Virus record (IMG/VR): IMGVR_UViG_3300042564_002773 | Span: 1 to 26,420 of that record | Strand: one strand, 5' to 3' | Source: a virus | Length of the DNA stretch: 26,420 nt | Made by a program: the position numbers and the translations under genes | The notes under the pieces: model-generated | Told to the model about the DNA's origin: nothing | The model's input: the letters and a program-made list of their open reading frames with translations, nothing else | The model's database searches: none | Shown here: piece after piece, positions 8,287-18,366 of the stretch | Position numbering within the stretch: the stretch's first letter is position 1 | Layout of the letters: every line of letters starts with the position of its first letter

Positions 8287-11200
8287 ATGGCTGTTATAAA
8301 GAAAACCTTATTTGCTAAAAATTTAGATAAATTCGCAGTATTAGTAAACGATACTCAAAGTGATAGTAAATATTTTAAAATTACTGAACTACCGGACACA
8401 TTAACCGGTGGTAAGAATGCATTTTTAATCGCAGGTTCCGAACATTTGGTTCCTGATACTAAAATACAAATTGAATTAAAGGACTCAGCGGGTAATGTTA
8501 TCTATCACGAACCAGGTGAAGGTATACTGTCGTCATCTATTGATGGTACAGGTTTTATTACACAATATTATGAGGGTGTTTCGAAAGTTGTTGCAGTATA
8601 TGTTTATCCGGATACAGCATATGGCCCATGTACATTAACAATATTGGGTGAATTAACTGAGTATGAGGATGGTAATGGTATTTTAACACCCGTTCCATTA
8701 GATTGGGAAAATAAATACAATGTAAAGTGGCAAAAACAAATTGATGTTAACCCATCGTTAGCAAATACTACTAAAATTCGTTTTTACAAAAGACCAACAG
8801 TTACGATATCGGAATTATTAGACCCAATATATAGAATAGATGCAACAACTGGATTAAAAGTAAATACGGGAATAAATCAATCGTTTGCAAGTATAAAAGT
8901 ATCGAATTTAGAAACATTTGCAGGAGATGTGAAAAGAGTAAAAGTATTTAGAACATCTTTGGGTGATATTTCTGATTATGATTTAATACAAGATATATTA
9001 GTTGAGTCAAAAGAATTATTAACCACTTTTGGATTGAGTGGCAGTGTTATTGGAAATACTGGAACATTTACATCGGAAACTCTTAAAAATTATTGGATTA
9101 CAGGTTCTTTGACACCACATCTAACATCGAGTAGAGTTGAAAGTGGTGTTGCATTAAATGGTAGTGGATATTTTACACATAGTGCATCGTTAGATATTCG
9201 AAATACAAACACATATGAATTAAATTTAGATGCATTTTATTCAGCATCCGCAGATAGTAATTTGGGTATTTATTTAAGTCAAGTTACAACTTCAACAGAT
9301 GGTATAACACCTTTGGTTATATCAAGTAGTATTGCAACTTTGATAGGAACACAACCTACTAAAAATTTATTAGATACGGTTATTCCATTTAAATTAGATA
9401 GAAATTATCCAGATGCAAAATTATATTTTTCACAATCACGAGGTGAATGGCATTTAGGAAATATTAGTTTAAGATTATCACAAGATACCGCATTTTCTCC
9501 TGATGAGATTTCTTTTATTACAACAATGCCTACGGTAGTTGGTAATGAAGATTTCAATTTTAAGTTTGAATTTTATGATGTAAATAATAACTACGTTCCA
9601 GTATTGGTTACGGGTAGTGCAAATTTCACCGGCGGTTCAAATGCAATTACAAAATTGTTAACATTTGAATCGGATAGAACTGCGTTTAGATTTGCAACCG
9701 GTTCTTTTGCAAATCCACCGAATCAAAATGTAAGATTTAAAACAATAAAAACAAACTTCACAGGTGGAGTTACATATGCATCATCAGCTTTTGATGTAGG
9801 TGGAAACTATATACAACCATCCTCATATGCGGGAACTTATCCAGGTTGGTTTACATCTCAAAATGATAATGGTGCACTTTTAAGTATCGCAAGTTTTAGT
9901 GGAAGTGTTAGTAGTGTATTAGTTGGTTCAATTGTATATACCGCATCTTGTGAGGGGTTTGAAGAATATGAAACAATTTATAGATTTGAAGATGGTGACA
10001 ATGCACCGGGTGTATTTGTAACTGCCAATACAAATCAATTTATCTACAAAGCAACAGACCTATCCTTAAACCCATCAGGTCAAATTATTACAATAGAAGC
10101 TAAGAGGAAAAATTTAGCATCATCAATAACACCATTAACGGTTAATTCTGCAAGTGGGACTCCACCATTAACTTTTGTATCAACAAATCCAACAAATGGT
10201 GTAGATACTTATACATTAGCCGGTTCATCGTATCCATATTCGGTAGGAGAAAGAATTTATTATATATCAGGGTCAGACCAATTCAATAATGAATTTTCAG
10301 ATGCAATTAAAATATCTCCTGTAAAAATATTAGATGGATTGTCTGTAATTCTTACAAACGATAATGCATCATTACCTGCACTTTCTACGGGATTTATTGA
10401 GAGTGGTTCTTTTGTATTGAGTAGTGGTTCGGTTAGTGTTAAAGTTGGTAATGAAATTATAGCACATAGTAATGGGTTGTCTGCAAATAATAGATTTGAT
10501 GTTATATCAGCAGTTGCTACCAATGTTCAAACTGGTTCATTAAATTATTCTACTACCGATTATTATATAACCAGATTGGATGCTGATAGTGGTTCTTTGA
10601 ATTTGACTATAAGATACAAAGATGGAATGGGTGATACAACCGATACGACAAAATTGGTAACATATACTAAAAATAAAAAGGCTGCACCGGTATTAAACTT
10701 TGTAATTGGTAATAATAATCAAACTGTTACTGCAAAGTCAACGGGTGAACAAATCGATTCATTTGTTAATTCAACCTTTTTAGTGAATGAAACATATAAT
10801 GGAGCAACTACACAAAAGACATTTACTCCAACATCAATTACTGCTACTAATTCATATAGTGGATGGACTGCTACGGCAACATCATTAACATTACCGAATT
10901 TAGCAAATGCAACAGATTCGGTGGATATATCAGTAACCGGTTCCGTAGTTGATTCCGAAAATACAACAAGATTAGTTTATGGAAATATTTCATTAGCAAA
11001 ATCTAAAAAAGCAGTACCGAGTGTAGTAATTTCTGCAACTCCTCAGTCACAAACAGTTGCAGCCAATTCGGCAGGAGTTCAAACAGGCACATTGGCCAAT
11101 GTAACTATAACTGCTTTGGAAGGAGCAATTAGTAGATTTACATCTATGGTGATTCAAGGAACACCTGTTGGGTTTTCAACTGCACCTACGGTTAGTGGTA

Positions 11201-13977
11201 ATACTCTTACAATGACATCTGCGGTAATGAATGCCGATGAAGCATCTGTGACATTGACCATAACACATAGTGATAGTGAAGGTACTACTGGTCAAACTAA
11301 AACCATTACTATTCGTGCTTCGAGAGTTAAACAAGGAGAAAGTGGAGTAGTTGTAAATTTAAATCCTGCCTCACAAATAGTAACGGTAAGTAATACGGGT
11401 GTATATGGAACACCTACTTCATTTGTAGTTAGTGTTGTTGAAGGAGCTACTACATACACATATGATGGTACATCCCCATATGCTGCATCTACCTTTAGAA
11501 TAGCAAATTTAGTAGGAGGAACAAATACCAATGCAACGATTACACCCACTAAACCAACAACAACATCCGGAACAAATGTAACATTTGATGTAATATATGT
11601 GAACGCAGCTGGTACTTCTACAACCGTTGCACAATCCCATAAAGTATCCGTTGCATTGGATGGTCAAACAGGACCAGGTGTTGTATTTACCGGTGTGTGG
11701 GTACCTGACAGAGCATATCAATTTAGTACGGGTGCCGGTACGGGCCGTAGAGATGTTGTTCTTTGGAGTACGGATGGTAACGCTCCATATGAAGTATATT
11801 ATGCAGCAATTAGACAACATACATCTGCGACAGGAAACGTAGCAAATGGTTCACCTAATCAAACATCTCAAACCGGTTGGGAAAGTTTAGGTACACAAGA
11901 TTTCTTTGTAGCAGCTAAGATAGGTTTGTTTGAAGATTCATATGTTCAAAGTACATTAAATATTGGTACAAATAGTACTACCACATTTAATACTTCCAAC
12001 ATAACACTTGCGGGTGGTACTGCGTATCCATATTTTTCATTAGGTCAAGCTGTCGCTGGAGTATATAATGCAAATGGTATTTTTATAGGTGCGGTTAATG
12101 ATAATGGTACAAAATATAGAATGTCACTAAAATCTGCTGGTAATGCTCTTACTTGGGATGGTAGTGCACTTACGGTTACGGGAGCAATTAGTGGTGGTAC
12201 AATTGCAATTGGTAGTGGTGACACCATTTTCAAAGCAGATACAAGTGGAATTTATTTAGGAAATGCCACATTTGCAGATGCACCATTTAGAGTAACACCT
12301 GCAGGTGTAATGACGGCATCTAATGCAACAATTACTGGAAATATAACTGCTACATCTTTAACATTATCGGCTGGCGTTACTATTTCAAATACAAGAATTG
12401 ATGGATTGGGTGCACTTGCAACTAGAAATTCAGTCAATGCAACTTACATAGATAGTAATTCGATTACTACAAATCAAATTGCTGCAAATACAATTGTAGC
12501 GGGTAACATTTCATCATTAAAATTTAGTGGTAAAGATGCTAGATTTGATACTGGTTCAATCGCTGGTTGGAATATGGATACTACCGGTTTATATAAAACA
12601 ACGGGAACTTATACATTAAGATTAGCATCTAACTCACAAAGAATATCAATTACCGAAACATCGGTAAATAGTGTTGATTCGATAGATAGGGTTAGAATTG
12701 ATGCATCTGTGGATATACCTGAAATCACCGTATCAGATACCGCTTCACTTAACTGGTCAAATTCGGGTGCAAATGTGGGTGCGTTGTATGGAGACGATAG
12801 TCCAAGTGAAGAATATCATACTACCGGATATGCATTACCAGATGGTGTTTCGTATAATTATGGATATGGGTTTGGTATAATTGGATTACAATATGCAAAC
12901 GAAGAAATATTCGTTGAAGCTGAGGCTTTTCCTGATATATCAAACACCATTACTGGGTATGCAGCACTTCCAGCATTCGGTGAAACGCACACCGTTTATG
13001 GTTTTTGGAATTGTTCATTACGAGTTAGACAATACCCAACTGCAACGGATGCTCAAAATGAAACGAATGCAAATGCAACATATGGTGTAAAAGAAACTTT
13101 ACTTGGATATAGAGAATTTAGACAATCATACGCATCGGGAGTAGATGCACCACCTAATATAGATAATCAACAAGTATATGGTGCAACTATACCGGCGAAT
13201 GGTGGTGGTGGAATCAATACACCGGGTATTGCAATTTGGTATAGAGTTGAAGTGATACAAAATTGGTATTTACAAGCTACAGGTGGTAATAATGATAGTC
13301 AAATTTTTGCATATAAACCGGCAGCTGATATATTTGTGAAATATGGTAGAGTACAAAATGGTTATTCAGTATTCTCACCTGGTGGGTTGCAAGTTTATCA
13401 GGGTGTTAGAAATTATATGAATGCATCACTTCCGGCCGGTTCAACAGGAGATTCATCAAACTTTTTTATAGTAAAAGGTAAATCTCAAATTATTGGTTCA
13501 TTGAATGTGACATCTGGATTTAGTGCAAATAATAAACAATTTAAAATACAACATCCTATAAATGAAAATAAATGGTTATATCATACTTCAATAGAGGCAC
13601 CAAGAGCTGATTTGATTTATAGAGGCCATTTACAATTAGAAAACGGAAGTGGAAGTTGTTTAATAGATTTATCATCAAGAATGTCAGATGGCACATTTGA
13701 ATCATTTACAAAAAATTCACAATTATTTTTACAAAATGAAAGTGGTTTTGATAGAGTAAGGGGAAGTGTAATAAGTGGTTCTATAAATGTAATTTCAGAA
13801 AACATTAATTCAAATGATGTAATTAGTTGGATGGTAGTTGCAGAAAGAAACGACATCGATATACTAAAGTCACCATTATATGATAGAGATGGTAATTATA
13901 AAACTGAAAATTTTAAATCTCAATATCTTGATGAAACTCGCCACGAACGACTTGCAAATTTTAATAATGTTATATGA
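8287..13977 (+). CDS. Giant tail-fibre or tail-tip receptor-binding protein
   Basis: This 1,896-residue protein is rich in Ser, Thr, Gly and Asn, with no enzyme motif. A distinct N-terminal segment (about 1-180) probably attaches to the tail. Four tandem Ig-like modules span about 680-1125. Residues about 1126-1450 resemble the central and tail parts of lambda J-like tail-tip proteins: SGIYLGNATF, RVTPAGVMTASNATITG, then ITTNQIAANTIVAGN. The C-terminal 450 residues, with aromatic-rich beta segments, are the probable receptor-binding region. A chaperone or peptidase end domain was not recognised. The stop overlaps the start of a glycosyltransferase gene (ATGA). That is unusual for a virion gene and suggests coupled expression. 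Confidence 0.85.
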   Translation: MAVIKKTLFAKNLDKFAVLVNDTQSDSKYFKITELPDTLTGGKNAFLIAGSEHLVPDTKIQIELKDSAGNVIYHEPGEGILSSSIDGTGFITQYYEGVSKVVAVYVYPDTAYGPCTLTILGELTEYEDGNGILTPVPLDWENKYNVKWQKQIDVNPSLANTTKIRFYKRPTVTISELLDPIYRIDATTGLKVNTGINQSFASIKVSNLETFAGDVKRVKVFRTSLGDISDYDLIQDILVESKELLTTFGLSGSVIGNTGTFTSETLKNYWITGSLTPHLTSSRVESGVALNGSGYFTHSASLDIRNTNTYELNLDAFYSASADSNLGIYLSQVTTSTDGITPLVISSSIATLIGTQPTKNLLDTVIPFKLDRNYPDAKLYFSQSRGEWHLGNISLRLSQDTAFSPDEISFITTMPTVVGNEDFNFKFEFYDVNNNYVPVLVTGSANFTGGSNAITKLLTFESDRTAFRFATGSFANPPNQNVRFKTIKTNFTGGVTYASSAFDVGGNYIQPSSYAGTYPGWFTSQNDNGALLSIASFSGSVSSVLVGSIVYTASCEGFEEYETIYRFEDGDNAPGVFVTANTNQFIYKATDLSLNPSGQIITIEAKRKNLASSITPLTVNSASGTPPLTFVSTNPTNGVDTYTLAGSSYPYSVGERIYYISGSDQFNNEFSDAIKISPVKILDGLSVILTNDNASLPALSTGFIESGSFVLSSGSVSVKVGNEIIAHSNGLSANNRFDVISAVATNVQTGSLNYSTTDYYITRLDADSGSLNLTIRYKDGMGDTTDTTKLVTYTKNKKAAPVLNFVIGNNNQTVTAKSTGEQIDSFVNSTFLVNETYNGATTQKTFTPTSITATNSYSGWTATATSLTLPNLANATDSVDISVTGSVVDSENTTRLVYGNISLAKSKKAVPSVVISATPQSQTVAANSAGVQTGTLANVTITALEGAISRFTSMVIQGTPVGFSTAPTVSGNTLTMTSAVMNADEASVTLTITHSDSEGTTGQTKTITIRASRVKQGESGVVVNLNPASQIVTVSNTGVYGTPTSFVVSVVEGATTYTYDGTSPYAASTFRIANLVGGTNTNATITPTKPTTTSGTNVTFDVIYVNAAGTSTTVAQSHKVSVALDGQTGPGVVFTGVWVPDRAYQFSTGAGTGRRDVVLWSTDGNAPYEVYYAAIRQHTSATGNVANGSPNQTSQTGWESLGTQDFFVAAKIGLFEDSYVQSTLNIGTNSTTTFNTSNITLAGGTAYPYFSLGQAVAGVYNANGIFIGAVNDNGTKYRMSLKSAGNALTWDGSALTVTGAISGGTIAIGSGDTIFKADTSGIYLGNATFADAPFRVTPAGVMTASNATITGNITATSLTLSAGVTISNTRIDGLGALATRNSVNATYIDSNSITTNQIAANTIVAGNISSLKFSGKDARFDTGSIAGWNMDTTGLYKTTGTYTLRLASNSQRISITETSVNSVDSIDRVRIDASVDIPEITVSDTASLNWSNSGANVGALYGDDSPSEEYHTTGYALPDGVSYNYGYGFGIIGLQYANEEIFVEAEAFPDISNTITGYAALPAFGETHTVYGFWNCSLRVRQYPTATDAQNETNANATYGVKETLLGYREFRQSYASGVDAPPNIDNQQVYGATIPANGGGGINTPGIAIWYRVEVIQNWYLQATGGNNDSQIFAYKPAADIFVKYGRVQNGYSVFSPGGLQVYQGVRNYMNASLPAGSTGDSSNFFIVKGKSQIIGSLNVTSGFSANNKQFKIQHPINENKWLYHTSIEAPRADLIYRGHLQLENGSGSCLIDLSSRMSDGTFESFTKNSQLFLQNESGFDRVRGSVISGSINVISENINSNDVISWMVVAERNDIDILKSPLYDRDGNYKTENFKSQYLDETRHERLANFNNVI
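10324..11661 (+). repeat. Four tandem Ig-like modules in the fibre protein
   Basis: Modules begin near residues 680, 797, 907 and 1015, with lengths of 117, 110, 108 and about 110 residues. The last three align without gaps over their first 18 residues: KKAAPVLNF..NNQTV, KKAVPSVVI..QSQTV and KQGESGVVV..ASQIV, each followed within six residues by a Gly. The first module is offset by one residue and more diverged. Such modules act as spacers or carbohydrate-contacting domains in fibres. Confidence 0.6.
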
Positions 13978-14960
13978 TAGTTTTTATTACAACAGGTTAC
14001 GGAAAAAATGTTATAGGTGGTGCAGATTTGTGGTGCAATAACTTTATAGAAAATGTTTTACCATTAGTCAAAGACGATTATAAAATTGTAATCGATGGTA
14101 GGCCTTTAATTAAAGAATTTGGTGCAATCTACACTTACGAAAACGAAAAAGAAGTTGATAAAATTTTAAGAGAATGTGATAAAATTATATTCTTACATCA
14201 TTCTTATAAACCAAATCCAATTATTAAAAATTATTTACACAAAACCTATCTTACATTTGTCCATGCTTTTATTCCTGATATGTTGGGATTAAATTCTGAT
14301 TATGAAAATATAATGACAAAAGTAGATTGGGAATGGCAAAAAGAAATATTAGACAATTCGGATAATATAGTTTGGATTGGATATGAAAACGATACAATAC
14401 ATAAAGAATATCCACAAACAAAAACTATTACAAACTATTATGAATGGAAACATAATAAACCATTTACAGGAATTGTAAGTAATAAAATTGGATATGCTGC
14501 AAGATGCGAAACTAGAAAGAATGCACACTACTTGGATTACATTCCATCAATCATATTTTCAAACAAATATGATTACAAACGAATGTTGGAAGGGTCAAAA
14601 ACCAATTCGGACTATCATAGGTTTATAGAATTTGATTATCATTTTCATAATAAATTTTTCGAAGGAAACTTTCAAATATTTCATGGATGTTATACAAAAG
14701 AACCATTTGGATATGCAATTTTTGATGCAGTTGATAATGGTAAAGTTCCAATCATACATACGGATTGGATGAAACATATTGATTACAAATATAGAGCAAA
14801 TTCTAAAGGTGAATTTCATCAAAGATATTTAGAATTACAAGAAGACACTTTTGAAAAAATAAATTTAGAATTTTGTAAATTAAGAGACGGATTAAATGAA
14901 TATACAAATAAACAAAATTGGATTAAAGAAATATGCAGTTACTTAACGAAACACTTATAA
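13974..14960 (+). CDS. GT-B glycosyltransferase (GT4-like)
   Basis: This 328-residue protein has a GT4-like layout. The N-terminal loop is GGADLW (15-20), where GT4 enzymes have a glycine-rich loop. A mid-protein strand, IGYAARCETRKN (172-183), begins the donor domain. The donor-binding motif is EPFGYAIFDAVDNGKVPII (243-261), matching the family EPFGxxxxEA pattern with Asp251 in place of the second Glu. It would transfer a sugar from a nucleotide donor; donor and acceptor cannot be read from sequence. There is no signal peptide or membrane segment. ATGA overlap with the fibre stop implies translational coupling. The next gene overlaps its end by 28 nt. Confidence 0.8.
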   Translation: MIVFITTGYGKNVIGGADLWCNNFIENVLPLVKDDYKIVIDGRPLIKEFGAIYTYENEKEVDKILRECDKIIFLHHSYKPNPIIKNYLHKTYLTFVHAFIPDMLGLNSDYENIMTKVDWEWQKEILDNSDNIVWIGYENDTIHKEYPQTKTITNYYEWKHNKPFTGIVSNKIGYAARCETRKNAHYLDYIPSIIFSNKYDYKRMLEGSKTNSDYHRFIEFDYHFHNKFFEGNFQIFHGCYTKEPFGYAIFDAVDNGKVPIIHTDWMKHIDYKYRANSKGEFHQRYLELQEDTFEKINLEFCKLRDGLNEYTNKQNWIKEICSYLTKHL

Positions 14961-15700
14961 AAAAATATCTTACAAATAATCACACTATTAATGAAAATGG
15001 TGATGAAATATTAGAACCAATAAAGTATCGTTGGTCGCACGGTGCAACCGATTTACATCTGGGTGACGGTCTTTTGGTGTATTCTTTCATTCAGTTTATT
15101 AGAGCAAAGGTATGCGTCTGTATTGGGTCAGGAGGTGGATTTATACCTCGCTTAATGACGCAAGCTAGAAAGGATTTGTGGGAGCAAAAAATATTTAATG
15201 GTAATAATTCTCCGGAATGGGGAGATATTGGAACTACCATAATTGTAGATGCTGCAAACGGTGTTGGTGGTTTTGCCGATTGGACTGATGAGAATTCTTT
15301 TTTAAGGCAACACTTTTCACCGCAAGTTATATTGGAAACTTCAGAACGAGCATTTTACGATTATTTCGTAAGACAAGATATTAAAATTGACTATTTACAC
15401 ATTGATGGAGACCACTCATATGAAGGTGTAAAAAAAGATTTTGAATTATACTCAACAATTATGTCTGAAAATGGTATCATAACCATACACGATGTAGACC
15501 AAACATATCATGATACATTTATTGTAACCGAAAATGCAAAGCAAGATTTTGCATCCTTTGATGGCCCGGCAAAATTTATTAAAGATTTAGAAAAAAATAG
15601 TGATTGGAATTTGGTAAATTTAAAAAATTTTCGTATGTTTGATGTAAATTGTTCAAGTACTGGTTTAGCACTGCTAACAAGAAAGCTTAATAAAGATTAA
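14933..15700 (+). CDS. SAM-dependent methyltransferase (TylF/CmcI-like)
   Basis: This 255-residue protein has a class I methyltransferase fold. The SAM loop is VCVCIGSGGGF (60-70), a strand-end acidic residue follows at Asp106 (IIVDAANG), and the motif HIDGDHSYEGVKKD (156-169) is typical of the Methyltransf_24 group, which includes the sugar O-methyltransferase TylF and CmcI. The paired acids and His in HIDGDH and HDVD (186-189) probably bind a divalent metal. It would O-methylate a small molecule or sugar; in this cluster a glycan is the most likely substrate (inference). It overlaps the preceding glycosyltransferase by 28 nt and is 12 nt before the next. Confidence 0.8.
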   Translation: MQLLNETLIKKYLTNNHTINENGDEILEPIKYRWSHGATDLHLGDGLLVYSFIQFIRAKVCVCIGSGGGFIPRLMTQARKDLWEQKIFNGNNSPEWGDIGTTIIVDAANGVGGFADWTDENSFLRQHFSPQVILETSERAFYDYFVRQDIKIDYLHIDGDHSYEGVKKDFELYSTIMSENGIITIHDVDQTYHDTFIVTENAKQDFASFDGPAKFIKDLEKNSDWNLVNLKNFRMFDVNCSSTGLALLTRKLNKD

Positions 15701-15712
15701 TAAAAAAGTTAA

Positions 15713-16558
15713 ATGAATAAAGTAAGATTAGTTACAGTTACTGGTAGCAGGGTAGAGACTTTGTGGCATATGCTGAATCATTATAAAGATTTAGTAGACG
15801 AAATGTATGTCATAGTTTATGAGTGGGAGGGTTCTAGTACTTATAATGAAGTTTTAAAAATAACAAAAGAATTTGATACAGCAAAAATTGTAGAAAGAGT
15901 AACCAAAGAAAAATTTAATTGGGAATACGTTACTCAATTATATAATGAAACTAAAATGTTATTTCCTAACGATTGGTGGATAGTTTCAGATGATGATGAG
16001 TTTCATATTTACTCAAAACCATTACAGGAAATTATTTTAGATTGTAATAGAAATGGTTGGGAATTAGTACGAGGTGGATTTATTGATAGAATAGGACAAA
16101 CTGGAGATTTTCCAAAGATAAATAAAAAAGAAAATATATTTGAACAATTTCCAGTTGCAGGATTTTTTAGATATCCAATGAGTGGTGCATGTCCAAATAA
16201 AGTTTGTATAATGAAAGGTTATATAGAAATAACACCCGGTCAACATTACGCAAAAATAGATGGACAAACTACATGGAGATGGCAAGGTTGGAATCACCCA
16301 TTGATTGCACCTGTTGATGATTATAATGTTCAGGTCCACCATTTTAAATGGGATTCTACATGTGTAGAAAGAATTAAAGCAGTGGCAGATATTAAAAAAG
16401 ATTATTCATTTTCGGATGAATATTTAAAAATGTATCAAGCTTTAAGAAGAAATAATTTTGAGTTAGATGTTACAAACGATGAGTATATGTTTGAATACAT
16501 CGGCCAAAAGCAATATAAACAATGGAATAAATTATTTAAAAAAATTATATCTATATAA
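15713..16558 (+). CDS. GT-A glycosyltransferase (family 2-like)
   Basis: This 281-residue protein has an N-terminal strand VRLVTVTGSRVETLWHML, like GT-A enzymes that act on a nucleotide sugar. The metal-binding DxD equivalent is VSDDDEF (91-97), and a late His motif VHHFKW (208-213) suits the metal or phosphate site. The mid-region has several Trp residues (WELVRGGF, TWRWQGW) likely to line an acceptor pocket. It resembles the Glyco_tranf_2_4 and GT92 group more than classical GT2 synthases. No membrane segment is present, so it is not a polyprenyl-linked synthase. Donor and acceptor are unknown. Confidence 0.75.
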   Translation: MNKVRLVTVTGSRVETLWHMLNHYKDLVDEMYVIVYEWEGSSTYNEVLKITKEFDTAKIVERVTKEKFNWEYVTQLYNETKMLFPNDWWIVSDDDEFHIYSKPLQEIILDCNRNGWELVRGGFIDRIGQTGDFPKINKKENIFEQFPVAGFFRYPMSGACPNKVCIMKGYIEITPGQHYAKIDGQTTWRWQGWNHPLIAPVDDYNVQVHHFKWDSTCVERIKAVADIKKDYSFSDEYLKMYQALRRNNFELDVTNDEYMFEYIGQKQYKQWNKLFKKIISI

Positions 16559-16576
16559 ACAATAAGTTACACTAAA

Positions 16577-18034
16577 ATGGTAGATTCAAAAAAATTATCA
16601 ATCATAGTTCCGTACTCAAATCGTCTTGAAGATTTGTATAGTTTCGTCGGACACATGGAATATTTTCTAAAAGATAAATTAGATTATGAAATACATTTCA
16701 TCGAACAAATCGACGCAGATGTATATTTTAATTATGGTAAACTATGTAATATTGGTGCAGCTATAACATCGGGTAAATCTGATTATTTTGTATTTCATGA
16801 CATAGATGTTTTACCAAAGCAGGAAACATGTAATTATGATTTTGATTATTATCCAACACATCTTTGTCCTAATTTGAAACCATATCCACATTGGATTGGT
16901 GGTGCATTTAAAATATCAAAAAAAGATTTTATAACTGCAAATGGATTTAGCAATGACTATTGGGGTGGTGGATTTCATTGGATTGATTTTCTTTATAGAA
17001 TGAAGAAACACAAATTATTACCATCTAAAAGATTTTTTACAAAAAACATATACAAATCACACACATTAACCGATGTAAAGGAAGTTAGTAAATACATTAA
17101 AAAAACAATATATCCATTTATTTCAAATGAAAATAATTGTTGTTTTATTAAAGCCAACAAAACTACTGATTACATTTTTGAAGATTCTTTTACAATATCA
17201 ATGAATGTTTATATAAACGATAACCAATCAACAAATGGTTGTATAATAGGTAAGCAAGGATATGATATGGGAATTTATATTATGAAAAATGAAGCCATAG
17301 TTGTTAAATTGTGGGGAAGTAATGGTGAGTATTATCAAATTTGGTATCCACATAAGGTACACACAAATCAATGGATTAATTTATCATTTAAAGTTGATTT
17401 TGATACTAAAAAAATGACATTATATGTTGATGGGAAAAAAGTAGATAGTACAACCATTGAGTGTGATTATTTAATGGATTTTAAAGGTAAAGATTTATGG
17501 ATTGGAAGTTTGGCATTTAAAGATACATTTGAAGGCAAAGTATCAAATCTTTTATTATTCGATTATGCATTAACGGATTCGGAAATACTAAAACTATATA
17601 CCGATGGATATAAGACAAATGATGATGTCATAAACACCAACTTTGAAGCAGCAATATCAATTTCATTTAATAAAAAATTTGGAGATTTTTATGTAGACGA
17701 ATCCAAATCACATTCAAATGCAAGAATAGTTTCAACAGGCCTACATCAAGAGATTTTTTCAGAAGAATTGAACCTATCATATGAGTTTGATATGCCGGAA
17801 ATTTCAAACGGCCGTTTTCAAATTTTGGAAAATTCAAAAAAATTCAGTAACTTAGAAAACTACAACTGGAAAAGAAAAGATGAATCATTTGAAGAAAATG
17901 AAAAAATATTCTTTTATGAAATAGCAACAGGAGTATTAAATACTGACAAATTTGGTTTGAATACATTATCATATGATTTAGTATCAACCGAAGAAATAAA
18001 AACAAATGTATATAAACATCAAATAAAAATATAA
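16577..18034 (+). CDS. GT7-like protein with LamG insert, probably inactive
   Basis: This 485-residue paralogue of the next two GT-LamG proteins keeps IIVPYSNR (9-16), FNYGKLCNIG (51-60) and the DxD motif FHDIDVLP (73-80). Where GT7 enzymes have WGWGxEDDD it has WGGGFHWID (129-137), so the Glu and first two Asp are His134, Trp135 and Ile136. The C-terminal metal His aligns with Asn419, and DGLN becomes FGLN (459-462). A LamG domain fills about 190-385, ending in DLWIGSLAFKDTFEGKVS and ALTDSEILKLY. Sugar binding may survive, but beta-1,4-galactosyltransferase catalysis by the known mechanism is unlikely. A lectin, scaffold or altered-specificity enzyme are the alternatives. Confidence 0.72.
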   Translation: MVDSKKLSIIVPYSNRLEDLYSFVGHMEYFLKDKLDYEIHFIEQIDADVYFNYGKLCNIGAAITSGKSDYFVFHDIDVLPKQETCNYDFDYYPTHLCPNLKPYPHWIGGAFKISKKDFITANGFSNDYWGGGFHWIDFLYRMKKHKLLPSKRFFTKNIYKSHTLTDVKEVSKYIKKTIYPFISNENNCCFIKANKTTDYIFEDSFTISMNVYINDNQSTNGCIIGKQGYDMGIYIMKNEAIVVKLWGSNGEYYQIWYPHKVHTNQWINLSFKVDFDTKKMTLYVDGKKVDSTTIECDYLMDFKGKDLWIGSLAFKDTFEGKVSNLLLFDYALTDSEILKLYTDGYKTNDDVINTNFEAAISISFNKKFGDFYVDESKSHSNARIVSTGLHQEIFSEELNLSYEFDMPEISNGRFQILENSKKFSNLENYNWKRKDESFEENEKIFFYEIATGVLNTDKFGLNTLSYDLVSTEEIKTNVYKHQIKI

Positions 18035-18039
18035 ATTAA

Positions 18040-18363
18040 ATGGCAAAATTAAAGTTACAAAATGACTCAACACCGGATACTTCATTGGAAACCGTTGTAT
18101 TAGAAACTAGAAAAGTAAAAGCATTAGAAAAAATTGCAAATTCATTGGACGCATTAACTATATGGTTTGAAGAAATCAATAAAAACGAATGGAGTGATAG
18201 AGTTGCATACTATTTGTATGAATTTTATAACATTGCGAAAAATAATTCAAATGGTGAAACCCAATCGTTTGATGCAAATACACCAACAACCTTCCAAGAA
18301 GATGGTGAACTGGCACCACCACCAAGAAAAGTAAGACCAAAGAAAGATATAGAAAAAGTTTAA
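18040..18363 (+). CDS. Small helical protein of unknown function
   Basis: This 107-residue protein sits 5 nt after one GT-LamG gene and 3 nt before the next, so it is embedded in the same transcript. Residues about 15-67 look like two helices (KVKALEKIANSLDALTIWF, then DRVAYYLYEFYNIAKN). The tail is low-complexity, with an APPPRKVRPKK segment and a basic end. No known motif is recognised. A small partner or adaptor for the neighbouring enzymes is possible from position alone. Confidence 0.6.
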   Translation: MAKLKLQNDSTPDTSLETVVLETRKVKALEKIANSLDALTIWFEEINKNEWSDRVAYYLYEFYNIAKNNSNGETQSFDANTPTTFQEDGELAPPPRKVRPKKDIEKV

Positions 18364-18366
18364 TAA

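Noticed and set aside
11509-11842. Alternative-frame ORFs on both strands inside the fibre gene
   Set aside because: The fibre frame is continuous through 1,896 codons with recognisable Ig repeats here. The other frames are shadows.
12700-13977. Diversity-generating retroelement variable region at the fibre C-terminus
   Set aside because: No reverse transcriptase, template repeat or C-type-lectin-like end with adenine-biased codons was seen in the window.
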